Positions 62,534-64,000 of a stretch of 64,000 nucleotides of DNA are shown here, one piece after another. Numbering within the stretch: the stretch's first letter is position 1; the number at the start of each line of letters is the position of its first letter. The notes beneath the pieces were generated by a model. It saw only the letters and a list, made by a program, of their open reading frames with translations, was not told the DNA's origin and ran no database searches. Position numbers and translations under genes: made by a program. Source of the stretch: Agrobacterium vitis (GTDB lineage Bacteria > Pseudomonadota > Alphaproteobacteria > Rhizobiales > Rhizobiaceae); the NCBI RefSeq assembly GCF_013426735.1, contig NZ_AP023272.1, positions 2,028,501-2,092,500 on the forward strand. Direction: 5' to 3'.

Positions 62534-63091
62534 ATGTCTTTCGTTTGGAATGCTCCAGTGGCTTCACGAATCGATCTGCCCAAGGGTCGGGTGACCATTT
62601 CGCAGGGACAATTTGCCGTCAGCGACGATCCTGATTCGGTGATGACGACGGTGCTTGGCTCCTGCGTCGCGGCCTGTATTCGCGATCCCGTGCTGGGTCT
62701 CGGCGGTATGAATCATTTCGTCTTGCCGGGGCCGGTTACCAAGGTCATGAGCAAGAGCGAGGCGGCGCGATATGGCTGCCAGCTGATGGAGCTTCTTGTT
62801 GACGGGTTGCTGGCGCGTGGTGCAAATGTCTGGCGGCTGGAGGCAAAGATTTTTGGTGGCGCCAGTCCCGGAAACTCCTTCTATAATGTGGGGGCGCGCA
62901 ATTTCGATTTCGCGCGGCAGTTTCTGGCAACGAACGGTATTGCGGTCATTGAGGAAAATGTCGGCGGCCCTTATGGCTGCAAGCTCGAATATTGGCCCTA
63001 TTCGGGCAAGACCAATTGCGTGCCGCTTGGCGGACGTATGGGTGTGAAGCCCAAGGTTACGACAATTCGGTCGCCAGCTCAGAAGGTGTGA
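62534..63091 (+). CDS. cheD: Chemoreceptor glutamine deamidase CheD
   Basis: Deamidates glutamines of methyl-accepting chemotaxis proteins and interacts with CheC-type phosphatases, 185 residues. The catalytic Cys is in V-L-G-S-C-V-A-A-C-I-R-D, with the conserved His in G-G-M-N-H-F-V-L-P and the G-G-A-S-P-G segment near residue 115. It stands alone between a nucleoside hydrolase and cobK, away from any che operon, unlike the usual rhizobial location at the end of the main chemotaxis operon. It converges with cobK over 57 bases. Confidence 0.93.
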   Translation: MSFVWNAPVASRIDLPKGRVTISQGQFAVSDDPDSVMTTVLGSCVAACIRDPVLGLGGMNHFVLPGPVTKVMSKSEAARYGCQLMELLVDGLLARGANVWRLEAKIFGGASPGNSFYNVGARNFDFARQFLATNGIAVIEENVGGPYGCKLEYWPYSGKTNCVPLGGRMGVKPKVTTIRSPAQKV

Positions 63092-63148
63092 GGATATCGC
63101 CTTCACCGTGGCGAAACAAAATCAATATCAATGTGACAACGCAATCGT

Positions 63149-63841
63149 TCAGCACGCGACCGGGCGGGCGATCATCACCACGGGCAATCCCAATTTTCGG
63201 GCCGCGATAATCTTGCCGTAGCTTGCCTCGCCGCCTGAATTGCGGGTCACGAGATGGGTGATGGCATGGCTTTCCAGCAGGGCTTTTTCTGATTCCCAAT
63301 CCGCTGACGCTTTGCCGACAACGATGTCGGCATGGGTAAAGGGCAGCGGCGTTGAAGGCGCATCCACCATGCGGATCACAAAGTGGCAATCCGTTCGCCG
63401 CGCAAATATGTCGATATATTGCCGCCCCAGCGCCAGGAAGACCCTGGCTCCCTCCGGCAATGTATGGGCCGCCGCTTCCAGCGTTTCGACCATGATCCAG
63501 CGGTCCCCGTCTTGTTCCAGCCATTGCGGGCGCAGATGCACGGTCAGCGGGATCTTTGCTTTCCGGCAGGCTTTGACGGCATGGGCGGATATCTGCTGGG
63601 CAAACGGATGGGTGGCGTCGATCACCCTGGTAATGCCTTCACTCCTCAGATAGGCCACCAGCCCATCGACACCGCCGAAGCCACCGATGCGGACGTCTCC
63701 AGCCAGACTGGCCGGATATTCGGTGCGTCCGGCAAGCGCGGTAATGACGAAAGCCTCACCTTGCTCCACCAGCTCTGCGGCAAGCTTTGCCGCCTCTGCT
63801 GTGCCGCCGAGAATGAGGATGCGTTCAGGAGGCGATGGCAA
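63149..63841 (-). CDS. cobK: Precorrin-6A reductase CobK
   Basis: NADPH-dependent reduction of precorrin-6A to precorrin-6B, 230 residues. The N-terminal dinucleotide-binding motif R-I-L-I-L-G-G-T-A-E-A-A-K-L-A and the family's V-I-D-A-T-H-P-F-A-Q-Q-I-S, L-A-L-G-R-Q and V-T-R-N-S-G-G-E-A-S-Y-G-K are all seen. The start is TTG 63841, with GGGAG upstream; no ATG is available. It overlaps the upstream cbiD-like gene by 17 bases and runs against the main cob operon, on the minus strand. Confidence 0.92.
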   Translation of the reverse strand: MPSPPERILILGGTAEAAKLAAELVEQGEAFVITALAGRTEYPASLAGDVRIGGFGGVDGLVAYLRSEGITRVIDATHPFAQQISAHAVKACRKAKIPLTVHLRPQWLEQDGDRWIMVETLEAAAHTLPEGARVFLALGRQYIDIFARRTDCHFVIRMVDAPSTPLPFTHADIVVGKASADWESEKALLESHAITHLVTRNSGGEASYGKIIAARKLGLPVVMIARPVAC

Positions 63842-64000
63842 GGATCGCTCCCGCTCGGTCGGTGACGATCACATCGACCGCGATATCGGCACCGCGCAGG
63901 ACTGACAGGGCTGTCTGTCTTGCCCTTTGCGCAATCGGGGTCGCCATGTCCAGATTGTTTTGCCGGGTGATGTCGAGGATTTCCAGTGCGGTGTTGGCAG
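63825..64000 (-). CDS. cbiD: C-terminal end of a CbiD-type (cobalt-)precorrin-5B C1-methyltransferase, partial
   Basis: Only the last 58 residues are visible; the gene runs off the right edge. The sequence N-T-A-L-E-I-L-D-I-T-R, M-A-T-P-I-A-Q-R-A-R-Q-T-A-L and A-D-I-A-V-D-V-I-V-T-D-R-A-G-A-I-L-A matches the ending of CbiD, which methylates C1 during ring contraction in the cobalt-early route. It overlaps cobK, so the two form a minus-strand operon. The identification rests on a short piece and on context. Confidence 0.72.
   Translation of the reverse strand, partial: ANTALEILDITRQNNLDMATPIAQRARQTALSVLRGADIAVDVIVTDRAGAILAIAS

Overview
The window is about 58-60% GC chromosomal sequence from an alphaproteobacterium of the family Rhizobiaceae. 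Gene content and order (pcm-like/tolC/popZ/valS, exoR, SPOR-nagZ-scpA-scpB-tatABC-serS-surE-pcm-nlpD, yajC-secDF, trmFO and a cob cluster behind a B12 riboswitch) fit the Agrobacterium/Allorhizobium/Rhizobium group. An Allorhizobium vitis-like strain is a guess, not shown by the sequence. No rRNA, tRNA, insertion sequence or CRISPR array was found.

Layout. (1) 1-6111: a tightly overlapping plus-strand operon, cut by the left edge. It encodes a solute-binding protein, two ABC ATPases, two permeases, a glycerophosphodiester phosphodiesterase-family enzyme and an inositol-monophosphatase-family phosphatase. This is the layout of the agrocinopine catabolic operon accABCDEFG of Ti plasmids, here beside chromosomal core genes. 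(2) 6112-8690: a poorly conserved stretch with a few orphan genes and one copy of an interspersed repeat. (3) 8691-18900: pcm-like methyltransferase, tolC, popZ, valS, a FadL-type outer-membrane protein and exoR. A two-hairpin element occurs on both sides of tolC, and a structured sRNA candidate follows valS. (4) 18924-35818: housekeeping genes: xth, erpA, dgt, argS, a large SPOR protein, nagZ, scpAB, tatABC, serS, surE, pcm and nlpD. (5) 35934-44841: an AAA ATPase, yajC, secDF, homologues of two mitochondrial complex I assembly factors (NDUFAF3-like and NDUFAF6-like), trmFO, a small DUF1127 protein too short for standard ORF calling, and a lipoprotein. (6) 44897-64000: a cobalamin (B12) riboswitch and the corrin-ring genes. 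Plus strand: a 32-codon small ORF, a small membrane protein, cobP, cobW, cobN, cobO; then, after a minus-strand parDE module and a TSUP transporter, cbiX, an unknown domain fused to cobH, cobL, cobI, a cbiG-cobJ fusion and cobM. cobK and the end of a cbiD-like gene lie on the minus strand at the right edge, behind a nucleoside hydrolase and an orphan cheD.

How it fits together. The left operon would import a phosphodiester solute, cleave it and remove the phosphate. The right cluster makes the corrin ring and inserts cobalt under B12 feedback. Its enzyme set mixes genes typical of the cobalt-late aerobic route (cobN) with genes typical of the cobalt-early route (cbiX, cbiG, cbiD). The most unusual items are the acc-like operon, the paired hairpin elements around tolC, the small ORF between the riboswitch and the cob genes, the fusion upstream of cobH, and the long Fe-S/His-rich CbiX. 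All function calls come from reading motifs and gene order; no database search was possible.
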